This document shows, piece by piece, positions 43,120 through 54,933 of a DNA stretch of 64,000 nt. The stretch's first letter is position 1; each line of letters starts with the position of its first letter. The position numbers and the translations under genes are program-made. The notes under the pieces were generated by a model. The model made no database searches. It was given only the letters and a program-made list of their open reading frames with translations, and was not told the origin of the DNA. The stretch comes from an uncultured Gammaproteobacteria bacterium (GTDB taxonomy: Bacteria > Pseudomonadota > Gammaproteobacteria > Eutrophobiales > Eutrophobiaceae): positions 1 to 64,000 of the forward strand of contig CALKEZ010000005.1 in NCBI GenBank assembly GCA_938084745.1. The letters run 5' to 3'.

Positions 43120-44046
43120 ATGACTATATCAACTGATTCTATGGCAGAGATTACAGACATTGGCAAATCACCGGGCATTCAAAGTTCGCGGCTCATGATC
43201 TCTAATCCCGAAAATATGACCGATGTCACTAATATGTCTATCCAGGTGATGGGCGTGTTACAAAGTACGCTGGAGCTTGAGAAACTAATCGAATTATTTG
43301 ATGACGAAATGAGTGCGATAGTCCCTCATGATTATATTTGTTATGAAAACAAGGACGAAAACATCAAATATGAACTAGGCAAATCGGCACGACACAGTTC
43401 TAATTACCGGCTGGTTCTATTTGGGAAAAGTCTGGGTGAACTAACCCTGGCAAGAAACAGTAAATTTGTTGACGTTGAAATACAAAAAATGGAAAGTTTA
43501 ATTTCAGCCTTAATCTACCCATTAAGAAATGCATTGCTTTATAAACAAGCCGTTGAAAAAGCGTATGTTGACCCGCTAACAGGCTTAAGCAATCGCGCTG
43601 CTTTCGATAAATCGATTGAACAGGAAATTGAATTCGCAACACGCCACAATCATCCCTTAGCATTAATGATGGCTGATCTGGATAAATTCAAGGATATTAA
43701 TGATAACTACAGTCATATAGTTGGCGATGCCGTTTTGAAGAGTTTTGCCGATTGTACTGCGGAATGCTTACGCCGAAGTGACACTATTTTCCGTTATGGC
43801 GGCGAAGAATTCTCCGTATTACTGAGAAACACGAATACTGCTGGCGCTTTATTACTGGCTGAACGTATAAGAAAAAATGTTGAAGAGATGCTGTTTGATT
43901 ATAACAATATAAAACTCAATATTTCCGTATCTATCGGTTTGACCGAATTAGTTGAAGGTGATGATGTTCAGGAGTTTGTTGGACGTGCTGATGAACTACT
44001 CTATAAGGCTAAGAAAAATGGCCGAAACTGTGTAGTGTCATCCTGA
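43120..44046 (+). CDS. diguanylate cyclase with GGDEF domain
   Basis: 308 residues. The N-terminal 135 residues have no membrane segment and may form a GAF-like sensor. The catalytic domain contains DPLTGLSNRAAFDK (about 151-164), metal-binding ADLDKFKDIND (about 185-195) and the active loop YGGEEF (about 226-231). RRSD, five residues before the loop, is an intact RxxD inhibitory site. It should make c-di-GMP from two GTP with product feedback. It is soluble and apparently monocistronic. It is convergent with ligA, 4 bases apart. Confidence 0.94.
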   Translation: MTISTDSMAEITDIGKSPGIQSSRLMISNPENMTDVTNMSIQVMGVLQSTLELEKLIELFDDEMSAIVPHDYICYENKDENIKYELGKSARHSSNYRLVLFGKSLGELTLARNSKFVDVEIQKMESLISALIYPLRNALLYKQAVEKAYVDPLTGLSNRAAFDKSIEQEIEFATRHNHPLALMMADLDKFKDINDNYSHIVGDAVLKSFADCTAECLRRSDTIFRYGGEEFSVLLRNTNTAGALLLAERIRKNVEEMLFDYNNIKLNISVSIGLTELVEGDDVQEFVGRADELLYKAKKNGRNCVVSS

Positions 44047-44050
44047 TTCT

Positions 44051-46072
<2,022 letters not shown>

Positions 46073-46082
46073 TTAGCGAGCC

Positions 46083-46985
46083 TTAGTCTTCGGAGAGCGA
46101 TGCGGCTTTTTCACGTAAACTATTGATGGATGTACTATTTAGTAATTCGTTGTCCGAGGTTCGTACATCGCCACCAAGTAATTTTGCGATTCGTTGTGTC
46201 GTATTTAAATACAACTCAAACACGACGAGAGGATCAATTGAAGCGGGTGAATACATAAAAGCGGCGATGCCTTTTGTTTTCAAGTCAGCCATGCGTCCCA
46301 GATCAAATGAACCTGGCTCATACATATTCGCAATACTGAACAAGGGTTGTCCCGAATGTAATTTACCCGGCCCAAAATGATGAAAAATATTCATGTGGCC
46401 ATAGACCATACCAACTTCATCTGCCGCTTTGCTTATCGACAAGCCATTAAATAGGGTGTGTGCGGGACTGGTAATATACAAAACCAGAATGTCTTGATTA
46501 TTCTGATTGATATCGGGCGCATCAAAATCATGTTCAGGCTCATCAATATGGGCAGCCTTGTTATCGGCGGACGATTTTTCTTGTTCTTGTATATCTTCCT
46601 CAATTGCTGCAAAAACATCAAAGTCTTCATTACTGGATAACTCCTTTTCATAATCTTTCACACTCATATCCAACGGCAAAGAGGAATCCTCATCAGATTC
46701 AGCATGACTTATTATTGGTTCTGGAATGGGAAATGACTCAGAATGAGCATTAATACTCTTGCTTTGATTTCTGGATTGAGTCAGAAGGCTGCCTAGATTT
46801 GCAACCGCCTCGGAGTAATCTTCTACTTCATCAAGAGGCGATAATGGTAAATCCGGTATTTCATCAACTGCATCGAGGATGTCCGTTCTTTTCCGGGGAT
46901 TTGGTCTGTAAAATATTTCCCATAAGTAAATACCAAGGACTATTAAACATCCAATTATTAATAATGTTAGGCGCAACTTGTCCAT
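46083..46985 (-). CDS. zipA: cell division protein ZipA
   Basis: 300 residues from the ATG at 46985, chosen because it places the N-terminal membrane anchor (MDKLRLTLLIIGCLIVLGIY, 1-20) at the start; the earlier ATG adds 21 unrelated residues. A long acidic Pro/Ser/Glu/Asp-rich linker (about 35-160) precedes the ZipA C-terminal FtsZ-binding fold (about 165-295). It tethers FtsZ to the membrane. The order smc-zipA-ligA is widely conserved in gammaproteobacteria. Confidence 0.95.
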   Translation of the reverse strand: MDKLRLTLLIIGCLIVLGIYLWEIFYRPNPRKRTDILDAVDEIPDLPLSPLDEVEDYSEAVANLGSLLTQSRNQSKSINAHSESFPIPEPIISHAESDEDSSLPLDMSVKDYEKELSSNEDFDVFAAIEEDIQEQEKSSADNKAAHIDEPEHDFDAPDINQNNQDILVLYITSPAHTLFNGLSISKAADEVGMVYGHMNIFHHFGPGKLHSGQPLFSIANMYEPGSFDLGRMADLKTKGIAAFMYSPASIDPLVVFELYLNTTQRIAKLLGGDVRTSDNELLNSTSINSLREKAASLSED

Positions 46986-47075
46986 AGGCGCTTGAGGCTC
47001 GCGATGCTTAGAAACTGAAATAGAATAGCAGTAGTAACACAGACACACAAAGCTGGAAGCAAGCTTGTGTAAAAA

Positions 47076-50000
47076 TCAGGCAGTTGCAGCCATCTCAACT
47101 GCTTCATCCATATCAACTGACACAAGCCGAGATACACCGGCCTCATGCATCGTAACGCCCAGAAGCTGATTAGCAATTTCCATGGTGATTTTATTATGCG
47201 TTATGAAGATAAACTGGACTTCATCGGACATAGATTTGACCAATTCGCTGAAACGAACAACATTTGTATCATCAAGTGGCGCATCCACTTCGTCCAATAT
47301 GCAGAAAGGTGCTGGATTTAATTTGAAAATACCAAACACAAGCGCGACGGCGGTTAACGCTTTTTCACCGCCTGATAACAAATGAATATTACTGTTTTTC
47401 TTACCCGGAGGACGCGCCATAATGGCAACACCCGTCTGTAATAAATCATCACCCGTTAATTCCAGATAAGCATGGCCACCGCCAAACAATTTAGGAAACA
47501 TCTCTTTAATATTGTTATTCAGTTCATCAAAGGTTTCTTTAAATCGCGTTCGAGTCTCTTTATCAATCTTATGAATTGCATTTTCAAGCGTTGTTAATGC
47601 ATCGATCAAATCTTTATTTTGGCTATCGAGATAGGCTTTTCGTTCAGCGCTTTGTGTATACTCATCAATTGCAGCAAGATTAATCGGGCCCAGGCGCTGA
47701 ATCTTGCGATCAAGCGCTTCAAGTTGATTACTCCAGCCTTCCTTGTTAGCACCCTCTTCCATTGTCTCCAGTAATTCTTTTGGATTCTGTTGATCCACTG
47801 ACAGTTTTTCTTCAACTGTTTCGAGCCGGACCTGGCAACTATTGACACCCAAACGCGCCTTTTCAAGATTGGTTCGCAATTCTTCCAGGTCTTGCTCATA
47901 TTTATGTCGGTTTTGCTCAGACTCTCGCATACTCGCTTCGATAGATTGCACATTTGTTCTGGCATCACCCAGGTTTTTTTCAGCAAGAATTTTGTCTTTC
48001 AGACAAGCTTCTATCTTTTCCTGTATCTCATTCACAGGTGCCCTGGTTTCTGACAGGCTCTGTTCTAATTCTGTAATACGTGACTTGAGTTGTGATACTT
48101 GTATATCGTTTCTTTTGATTGCTTGTTCGTAGGATGCGCGTCGTGAGCTATAGGATTCAAGCTGCAAGGCGATGCCATGACTTTCATTATGTGTTTCCTG
48201 CCAACGTGTTCTTGCAACATTTAACGATTCACGATGCTGCTCTTTTACATTGGATAATTCAGCTCGTTGTTCCTGTAATTGTATTTTGTTTTTCTCAAGC
48301 TGCTCCAGTCGTTGCGAAATTGCTTCAATTTCTATTTTATCCGACTCATTCTGTTCCTGAATTAAATCACGTTCATCAACGAATTGTTGATAACGAATTG
48401 ATTGTTGCTCGGACTCTGTCTGGGTCGATGCCAGTCTAGCCCGCACGTCGGAAATTTGTTGTTGCTGATTACTTAATAATGATTGCTGTTGATCCAGACT
48501 CGACTCAGCCTGCTCAAGCGCCTCTTGATTAGTGAGTAATTCAGATTCACAGTTTTTAATCTCTACTTCACTTTTTGCAACTTCCTGCTTAAGTTCGGTG
48601 ATTTCTGCTTCCCTGTTGAGTACACCGGTAGTCGCTTCATTGGCATTATTCACAACCACCCATTCATGACTCATCCAGACACCTTGCTGGGTAACGACAG
48701 TTTCTCCAATAGATAAGCTCGACAGCATACCACTGGCTTCTTCTATCGTGTCAGCCAGGTAGACATGCTCAAGAATAGAGGGAATTCGTATATCAGTTGT
48801 AATTTGGTCGATCAGACGAGCGAACTGTTTTGGCGTACTTGTAAGATTATTGCTGCCGGACTTGATAAGCCCTAGTTTACCCGGTGCTTGAGCTAATTTT
48901 TCGAGATAACTACCAACATTATCAACACAGACATCATGCAAATGATCGCCGATCACTGTTTCCAGTGCATGCGCCCAACGTGCTTCTATTTTAATGGATT
49001 GCGATAAACGTTGTTGTTTATCCAGATTATGTTCTTGTAACCAGACAATCAGTTCCTGATTATCATTAACAACAGATTGCTGTAAGGTCTCCAGTGATGC
49101 AAGGCGGCCTTTTAGGGACTGGAATTTTTGACGAAAGGTATCCAGTTGTGTGGCTAAGCTCCTGACGTTTTCACGATATTCTTTAACAACAGCCTGCTTT
49201 TCGGAATGTTGTTTAATCAAATCCGCCTGTTTTTCTTCTTCTTCATGCAGGTTTTTTACCAGATTCTCAATATTGCTGTTGAGATCGGACGCTTCAAATT
49301 TAGATATTTCCTGATCTAACAGAATTCGGCGTTCGGCCAGTTCACCCAATCCAAATTCCAGATGTTCCAGTCGCGACTTATCGACTTGTTCCTGACGCGT
49401 AAAGTCGGAAAACGACTCGTTGAAGGTATCCCATTCAGCTTGCCATCCCTGCATTGCTTCTTCGGCATGGTTAAGAATTTCATACGCTTTATTACTTTGG
49501 TCTCTGCTGCCATGAAGTTTTGGTTCAAGCGTAGCTAATTCAGCCTGTAGCTTGTCATATTCAGCCTTATCTTGTTCGTGCTGACTTACTGTGTCCGCGT
49601 GTGTACGGCGAGCTTTTTCAAGCTCCGACTCTATCGACGTTATTTTCTCACGTGCATGCTGCAGCTTTTGTTCAAACTGGGAAATATCACTTCCCACTTT
49701 GTAATACTCGGACTGCATACTATTAAAGTGTTGATTAGCTTCACTCAGACTTTCACGTTGTTTTTCTATCTCGGCTTCGGTTTCGCGAACTTTCGCTACA
49801 GACGCCTCGACAGCATTTTCTCGTCTACCCGACTCTTCCTTAAGCCCGCTCATTTCTGTATTGAGATCACGCCAGTTTAAAGCCAGTAATTCCGCACCAA
49901 GTTTACGTTGTTCCTGCTTAAAGCCTTTATATTTTTCAGCGGCCTTGGCCTGACGCTGCAAATGGTTTATTTGTTTTTCAAGCTCTTCTCTAATATCGGT

Positions 50001-50582
50001 GAGTCGCTCAACATTCTCCTTGGTGTGTCTAATTCGAGTTTCTGTCTCACGCCGGCGCTCACGATATTTGGATATTCCGGCGGCCTCCTCGATAAACACT
50101 CTCAATTCTTCAGGCTTGGCTTCAATCAATCTTGAAATCATGCCCTGCTCGATAATCGCATAACTGCGTGGGCCAAGACCTGTGCCAAGAAAAATAGCGG
50201 TAATGTCTCTGCGACGGCAACGTGTGCCATTCAAATAGTAGGTGGAAACAGCGTCTCTATTAATCTGACGTTTAACCGATATTTCATTGTAACTGGCATA
50301 CTGACCACCCAGTTTCTTTTCTGTGTTATCAAATATCAATTCAACCGAGGCCTGACCAACCGGCTGGCGCGCACTAGATCCACTAAAGATTACGTCAGTT
50401 AATGACTCACCACGTAAATGTTTAGCAGAGCTCTCACCCATCACCCAGGTCACGGCGTCGATAATGTTTGATTTGCCGCAACCATTCGGTCCGACAATGC
50501 CAACAAGACTACCGGGGATGATAAGATTGGTTGGATCTACGAAGGATTTAAAGCCTGAAAGTTTTATATTGCACAAACGCAT
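47076..50582 (-). CDS. smc: chromosome partition protein Smc
   Basis: 1168 residues from ATG 50582. A longer frame begins at TTG 50594, but MRLCNIKLSGFKSFVDP is the conserved Smc N terminus. Walker A is GPNGCGKSN (31-39), then coiled coil, the hinge (about 500-665, with LEHVYLADTIEEAS), return coiled coil, signature LSGGEKALTAVALVFG (about 1070) and Walker B FCILDEVDAPLD. It condenses and segregates the chromosome with ScpA and ScpB, which are not in this window. Its presence in place of MukB excludes close kinship to Enterobacterales. It is divergent from queF. Confidence 0.97.
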   Translation of the reverse strand: MRLCNIKLSGFKSFVDPTNLIIPGSLVGIVGPNGCGKSNIIDAVTWVMGESSAKHLRGESLTDVIFSGSSARQPVGQASVELIFDNTEKKLGGQYASYNEISVKRQINRDAVSTYYLNGTRCRRRDITAIFLGTGLGPRSYAIIEQGMISRLIEAKPEELRVFIEEAAGISKYRERRRETETRIRHTKENVERLTDIREELEKQINHLQRQAKAAEKYKGFKQEQRKLGAELLALNWRDLNTEMSGLKEESGRRENAVEASVAKVRETEAEIEKQRESLSEANQHFNSMQSEYYKVGSDISQFEQKLQHAREKITSIESELEKARRTHADTVSQHEQDKAEYDKLQAELATLEPKLHGSRDQSNKAYEILNHAEEAMQGWQAEWDTFNESFSDFTRQEQVDKSRLEHLEFGLGELAERRILLDQEISKFEASDLNSNIENLVKNLHEEEEKQADLIKQHSEKQAVVKEYRENVRSLATQLDTFRQKFQSLKGRLASLETLQQSVVNDNQELIVWLQEHNLDKQQRLSQSIKIEARWAHALETVIGDHLHDVCVDNVGSYLEKLAQAPGKLGLIKSGSNNLTSTPKQFARLIDQITTDIRIPSILEHVYLADTIEEASGMLSSLSIGETVVTQQGVWMSHEWVVVNNANEATTGVLNREAEITELKQEVAKSEVEIKNCESELLTNQEALEQAESSLDQQQSLLSNQQQQISDVRARLASTQTESEQQSIRYQQFVDERDLIQEQNESDKIEIEAISQRLEQLEKNKIQLQEQRAELSNVKEQHRESLNVARTRWQETHNESHGIALQLESYSSRRASYEQAIKRNDIQVSQLKSRITELEQSLSETRAPVNEIQEKIEACLKDKILAEKNLGDARTNVQSIEASMRESEQNRHKYEQDLEELRTNLEKARLGVNSCQVRLETVEEKLSVDQQNPKELLETMEEGANKEGWSNQLEALDRKIQRLGPINLAAIDEYTQSAERKAYLDSQNKDLIDALTTLENAIHKIDKETRTRFKETFDELNNNIKEMFPKLFGGGHAYLELTGDDLLQTGVAIMARPPGKKNSNIHLLSGGEKALTAVALVFGIFKLNPAPFCILDEVDAPLDDTNVVRFSELVKSMSDEVQFIFITHNKITMEIANQLLGVTMHEAGVSRLVSVDMDEAVEMAATA

Positions 50583-50779
50583 GGGGCAATACAATACTAG
50601 AGATCAAGGCCACTGTCCAAATGAAATAGATACTATTTTTTACATTAAATATTAACTATATATTATTGATTTTAATATAATTAAACTATATTAACAGAAT
50701 TGCGAATTCATCGTGCAATAACATTGCAAATGAACTATGTTATCGTTCGATTTTTGCAACCTAATGAGAATTTTACAGT

Positions 50780-51169
50780 ATGTCTACTCAAGCTACTGAT
50801 GCACTTGAAACATTTCCAAATCCAAAACCTGATCGTGACTTCACCATTCGAATTGATGTGCCTGAATTCACCTGTTTGTGCCCCAAAACCGGACAGCCTG
50901 ATTTTGCCACTCTGGAAATTGAATATGTTCCTGACCAATTATGTGTCGAGCTCAAGTCATTAAAACTTTATGCCTGGTCATATCGTGACCAAGGCGCATT
51001 TCATGAAGCTGTTACAAATAAAATTCTGGACGATCTTGTCACTGCAATATCACCTCGCTTCATGCGATTGACGGCGATATTCAATGTTCGAGGTGGCGTT
51101 TACACAACGGTCGTGGTCGAACACATTATGGATGGCTGGACCTCACGGCCCCCTGTCATCCTCCCCTGA
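50780..51169 (+). CDS. queF: NADPH-dependent preQ0 reductase QueF (unimodular, YkvM type)
   Basis: 129 residues, the short one-domain QueF. C34 in [10 protein letters not shown] forms the thioimide with preQ0, D41 is the acid, and ELKSLKLY (57-64) is the QueF signature (E-x-K-S-x-K-x-Y). It reduces 7-cyano-7-deazaguanine to preQ1 for queuosine in tRNA. Gammaproteobacteria often have the long two-domain version; this has the Bacillus-like form. It stands 14 bases before cysZ on the same strand. Confidence 0.96.
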   Translation: MSTQATDALETFPNPKPDRDFTIRIDVPEFTCLCPKTGQPDFATLEIEYVPDQLCVELKSLKLYAWSYRDQGAFHEAVTNKILDDLVTAISPRFMRLTAIFNVRGGVYTTVVVEHIMDGWTSRPPVILP

Positions 51170-51183
51170 AACCATATAATGAT

Positions 51184-51924
51184 ATGAAACAATTTCGATT
51201 AGGCTTCAATTTTTTACTCTCGGGATTCAAGTTAATCCTTAAGCCGGGTGTGCGAGTCTATGTCCTGATTCCACTACTCATTAACAGTCTCTTGTTTGCG
51301 GGTGTAATCATTTATGGTGCCAGCACGCTCGATCAGTTGATCGACGGGCTGTTGAAGCAATGGCAATGGCTTGAATGGCTGACATGGTTGCTTTGGCCTC
51401 TGTTTGTCATCATTTCATTGACCATAGTGTTCTTTTGTTTTTCTATTATTGCCAACCTGATTGGTGCGCCGTTCAATGGTTTTTTGGCTGCCGCGGTAGA
51501 GCGCCTATTAACTGGAAATGAAATAGAATCAGATCAAAGCCTGGCTTTGACAAAAGTCATAATTTTGGCCGTTAAATCCGAATTTCAAAAATTGATTTAT
51601 TTCATCATCAGAGCAATACCGCTGCTAATACTATTCATTATTCCGATGGTTAATGTTGCAGCGCCACTCGTCTGGTTTCTGTTTACAGCTTGGATGTTGG
51701 CCATTGAATACGCCGATTATCCAATGGGAAATCATGACGTTGATTTTAAGCAACTACGTCAGAAACTGGGAGCAAACCGTCAACTGGCATTCGGATTTGG
51801 TTCCGGCGTTATGCTGTTAACTATGATTCCAGTGGTCAATTTTCTAGCTATGCCCGTTGCAGTAGCAGGGGCGACACGAATGTATGTAGAATACCCCGGT
51901 TTAAAAAACGAAATTATTATTTAA
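51184..51924 (+). CDS. cysZ: CysZ-like inner-membrane protein (EI24 family)
   Basis: 246 residues with four or five hydrophobic segments (about 25-45, 63-95, 140-160, 170-185, 210-230). The family opening GFNFLLSGFKLILKPGV and IANLIGAPFNGFLAAAVE (about 90-107) match CysZ. This family forms sulfate-permeable channels in E. coli. There is no cysK or other sulfur gene beside it here, so sulfate uptake is inferred from family only. It follows queF by 14 bases. Confidence 0.86.
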   Translation: MKQFRLGFNFLLSGFKLILKPGVRVYVLIPLLINSLLFAGVIIYGASTLDQLIDGLLKQWQWLEWLTWLLWPLFVIISLTIVFFCFSIIANLIGAPFNGFLAAAVERLLTGNEIESDQSLALTKVIILAVKSEFQKLIYFIIRAIPLLILFIIPMVNVAAPLVWFLFTAWMLAIEYADYPMGNHDVDFKQLRQKLGANRQLAFGFGSGVMLLTMIPVVNFLAMPVAVAGATRMYVEYPGLKNEIII

Positions 51925-51993
51925 TTCTTAATTGCCTAGAGAGATCCTTTCTGGTATAGATGCACGCTGATTTTTATAGGTCGGAGACTTGGA

Positions 51994-52734
51994 ATGGCTG
52001 CCAAGAAAAAAACAAGTAAAAAAACTGTTAAAAAGAAATTGACTAAAAAGAAGGTGCCTTTGAAGAAGAAGGTTGCCAAGAAAAAAGTCGCGTCTAAAAA
52101 AACGGCTAAGAAAAAGGCTGTTACGAAGAAAACAGCACCCAAGAAAAAGGCCGTCACTAAAAAGACGCCCACCAAAAAGAAAGTCGCCAAGAAAAAAACA
52201 GCGAAAAAGGTGACTAAAAAGACACCTGTAAAAAAACAACCCATTAAAACTACTAAGAAGAATAATAAAGGAATGGCAAAAGTAACGAAAATCAGCACCA
52301 AAAAAGATAATGTATCCAAGCCGGCCAAGAAAACAAAAGTCGCTGCCTATACGGAGCGGAAAGGTGAAGAATACATGGGCACGGAACAAACCGAGCATTT
52401 TCGAAAGATCCTGAATGCCTGGAAACGAGATCTCATGGAAGAAGTTGATCGTACTGTTCATCATATGCAGGATGAAGCCTCTAACTTTCCAGACCCGAAT
52501 GACCGTGCAACTCAGGAAGAAGAGTTTGCACTCGAACTCCGCACACGAGACAGAGAAAGGAAATTAATCAGAAAGATTGATGAAGCTATACTGACACTGG
52601 ACAGCGGCGATTATGGTTATTGTGAGGTCTGCGGTATTGAAATAGGTGTACGTAGACTGGAAGCCAGACCAACAGCAACGCTTTGTATTGATTGCAAAAC
52701 GCTGGATGAAATTAAAGAACGTCAACTCGGCTAA
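51994..52734 (+). CDS. dksA: DksA with an extra lysine-rich histone-like N-terminal tail
   Basis: 246 residues, against 151 in E. coli. Residues about 118-246 are a normal DksA core. GEEYMGTEQTEHFRKIL opens the coiled coil, NFPDPNDRA holds the two tip aspartates, and four cysteines C210, C213, C231 and C234 bind zinc. The first 94 residues hold 45 lysines and no acidic residue before D105, in KK/KKK repeats with Ala, Thr, Val and Pro spaced like a histone H1 tail. ATG 51994 has GGAG upstream. A later ATG at codon 94 has its AAGGA directly adjacent, which is poor spacing, so the tail is probably translated. DksA binds RNA polymerase with ppGpp. dksA-gluQ is a classic pair. Confidence 0.93.
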   Translation: MAAKKKTSKKTVKKKLTKKKVPLKKKVAKKKVASKKTAKKKAVTKKTAPKKKAVTKKTPTKKKVAKKKTAKKVTKKTPVKKQPIKTTKKNNKGMAKVTKISTKKDNVSKPAKKTKVAAYTERKGEEYMGTEQTEHFRKILNAWKRDLMEEVDRTVHHMQDEASNFPDPNDRATQEEEFALELRTRDRERKLIRKIDEAILTLDSGDYGYCEVCGIEIGVRRLEARPTATLCIDCKTLDEIKERQLG

Positions 52735-52831
52735 TTCGCTACAGGACACATAGCTCCCGGCGTTAGTGTGAACGTAAGTTCGTTCAATGGTGTTTTATAT
52801 TAAAAATATTTACTGATACAGTTGTTTGATT

Positions 52832-53707
52832 ATGCCGAATTCCGGCTATATTGGTCGCTTTGCCCCAACACCTAGTGGTCCACTTCACTTTGGTTCTATT
52901 ATTGCTGCATTGGGCAGTTATCTGCAGGCACGTCAATGCAATGGCAAATGGTTGGTAAGAATAGAAGATGTTGATTTGCCACGCACCGTGCCCGGGGCGG
53001 ATAAGATCATCCTCAAGCAACTCGAAAGTTTGGGGTTGTTTTGGGATGGCGAAATCATCTATCAAAGCCAACGCACTTCTCTATATGTAGCAGCACTTGA
53101 AAGTCTCAAGTCTTTCGGACTCACCTTCCCTTGCGTATGTACACGTAAAGATATCTCAGATAAACCATATCCTGGCACATGCCGCGACGCTATTGAAAAT
53201 AGCAAGACAAGTCATTCTATACGGCTAAAAACCAATGACCAGGAAATTTCGTTTACCGATCTATTACAAGGCAGATATTCACAGAGGCTTGAATCAGATG
53301 TGGGGGACTTTGTGATTAAGCGGACCGATGGTTTGTTTGCCTATCATCTTGCCGTTGTTGTAGATGACGCTGAACAGGAAATCACTGAAATAGTCCGGGG
53401 CGCAGACCTACTGGATTCCACTCCAAGACAAATTCATATACAAACATTATTAGGCTACGCTACACCAGACTATCTTCATTTACCTGTCGTTACAGATAAA
53501 GCGGGTAATAAAATCAGCAAACAATCTCATGCCGAGGCGATAGATCACACTAGCCCTTCAAACGTCCTCTTTAAAGCACTCGATTTTCTCGGACAGTCCC
53601 CACCAGATATGGCATTTGATTCGGACACTGAATCCTTACTAACCTGGGCAATAGATAACTGGACGCTGAAAAACATCCCTAAAACCAGAAAAATCATGCT
53701 GGCTTAA
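52832..53707 (+). CDS. gluQ: glutamyl-Q tRNA(Asp) synthetase
   Basis: 291 residues from ATG 52832; the frame can also open at TTG 52826. GRFAPTPSGPLHFGSIIAAL near residue 7 is the HIGH-like motif of truncated glutamyl-tRNA synthetases. DKAGNKISKQSHAE (about 224-237) is the KMSKS-equivalent, reading KISKQ. The anticodon-binding domain is absent, as in YadB. It attaches glutamate to the queuosine base of tRNA(Asp). Its location after dksA and near queF (queuosine synthesis) supports the call. Its end overlaps the convergent DAHP synthase gene by 4 bases. Confidence 0.95.
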   Translation: MPNSGYIGRFAPTPSGPLHFGSIIAALGSYLQARQCNGKWLVRIEDVDLPRTVPGADKIILKQLESLGLFWDGEIIYQSQRTSLYVAALESLKSFGLTFPCVCTRKDISDKPYPGTCRDAIENSKTSHSIRLKTNDQEISFTDLLQGRYSQRLESDVGDFVIKRTDGLFAYHLAVVVDDAEQEITEIVRGADLLDSTPRQIHIQTLLGYATPDYLHLPVVTDKAGNKISKQSHAEAIDHTSPSNVLFKALDFLGQSPPDMAFDSDTESLLTWAIDNWTLKNIPKTRKIMLA

Positions 53708-54825
53708 GATGCGACAAAATATTTGTCGTGTAAAGACACTCGTTTAAGGTACGTTTCTCGAGCAAGATTCAAGTCTTCGAGAAACCATTCAAGTTCATTC
53801 ATCATTAACGCTTGTGGGCCATCAACGAGCGCTTTAGTTGGTGCCGGATGAAAATCCGCCAACACCATATTAGCGCCGGCAATGACACCTTGAGCAGCGG
53901 CGTGCATGACATCCAGAATACCATCAGGATCATAGTCTCTTGAACCGACCGAATGGGATGGGTCGATACAAACCGGCATATGGGTAAAACGTTTAACGAC
54001 AGGCACATGCGCAAAATCAACCAGGTTACGATGTGGATCACCCATATTGGTTTTCATCCCGCGCAAGCAGAAAACGACATTATGATTACCTTCACTTGCC
54101 AGATATTCAGCCGCGTTTAATGATTCTTCGAGCGTGATACCGAAACCTCTTTTGATTAACACGGGGAATTGACGTTGGCGCCCTACCGCTTTCAACAACT
54201 CGAAATTTTGAGTATTACGCGTTCCAATTTGTAACATGACACCCGTTGGATTTCCTGTTTGTTCCAATGCGTCACTGATCTCATCAATATGGATATCGTG
54301 GGTGATCTCCATGGCGATTACTTTAATATCGTACTTACCGGCCAATTCAAACACATAAGGTAGACAGGCTTTACCATAGCCCTGAAATGAATATGGATTT
54401 GTACGCGGTTTATACGCCCCCATGCGGGTACAATTAAGCCCGTGCTTCTGTAAAGCACGCATCATAATTTCCACATGCTCTCGTGTATCTACCGCACAAA
54501 GACCTGCAAAAACATTGAATTCATCCTGTCCAAACCTGACGCCATTATAATCAAAATAACTGGCACGACTATCTTCCTTGTGTCGGCCTAAAACACGATA
54601 CTCACGAGAAACGCGAACGACTCGCTCAACCAGTGGAAAATTAGCGATATACGCGCTATCAAGTGGCATGGTATCGCCAACAAGATAAAACTCGGTCAAG
54701 CGCTGTTGCTCACCAATTTCTTCATGCATACGTACCGTTATATTGGGCAACGTATTCAGGTATTGAACCAGGTTGATATATTCAGTGCTACTCTTATCAG
54801 AATCAGGCTTTAAAATAATAATCAT
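53704..54825 (-). CDS. divergent 3-deoxy-7-phosphoheptulonate (DAHP) synthase-family protein
   Basis: 373 residues of the type I-beta (AroAII/KDO8PS-like) fold with an N-terminal ferredoxin/ACT-like domain (about 1-85). Retained motifs are AGLCAVD (metal Cys), RMGAYKPRTNPYSFQGYG (about 148-165), IGTRNTQNF, LIKRGFG and DPSHSVG. Changed sites: CLRGMKT replaces the usual CERGIRT, and ADFHPAP replaces VEVHPEP, so the usual metal glutamate is an aspartate. It may be a real DAHP synthase of a side branch or have another aldol-type substrate. No aro genes lie beside it. It is divergent from the retropepsin gene. Confidence 0.8.
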   Translation of the reverse strand: MIIILKPDSDKSSTEYINLVQYLNTLPNITVRMHEEIGEQQRLTEFYLVGDTMPLDSAYIANFPLVERVVRVSREYRVLGRHKEDSRASYFDYNGVRFGQDEFNVFAGLCAVDTREHVEIMMRALQKHGLNCTRMGAYKPRTNPYSFQGYGKACLPYVFELAGKYDIKVIAMEITHDIHIDEISDALEQTGNPTGVMLQIGTRNTQNFELLKAVGRQRQFPVLIKRGFGITLEESLNAAEYLASEGNHNVVFCLRGMKTNMGDPHRNLVDFAHVPVVKRFTHMPVCIDPSHSVGSRDYDPDGILDVMHAAAQGVIAGANMVLADFHPAPTKALVDGPQALMMNELEWFLEDLNLARETYLKRVSLHDKYFVAS

Positions 54826-54933
54826 CGTTTGATACTCAATTCATTACAGAACTAATTTATAGTGTGGTGATTCAAATCATTACATTTAATAATCGATAAA
54901 TAAATAATATTTTTATAATTTGATTGGACGGTC

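Noticed and set aside
51928..52464. 178- and 130-residue Phe/Leu-rich frames opposite the dksA tail
   Set aside because: They are antisense readings of the AAG/AAA lysine repeats. The hydrophobic composition is an artefact of the complementary strand.
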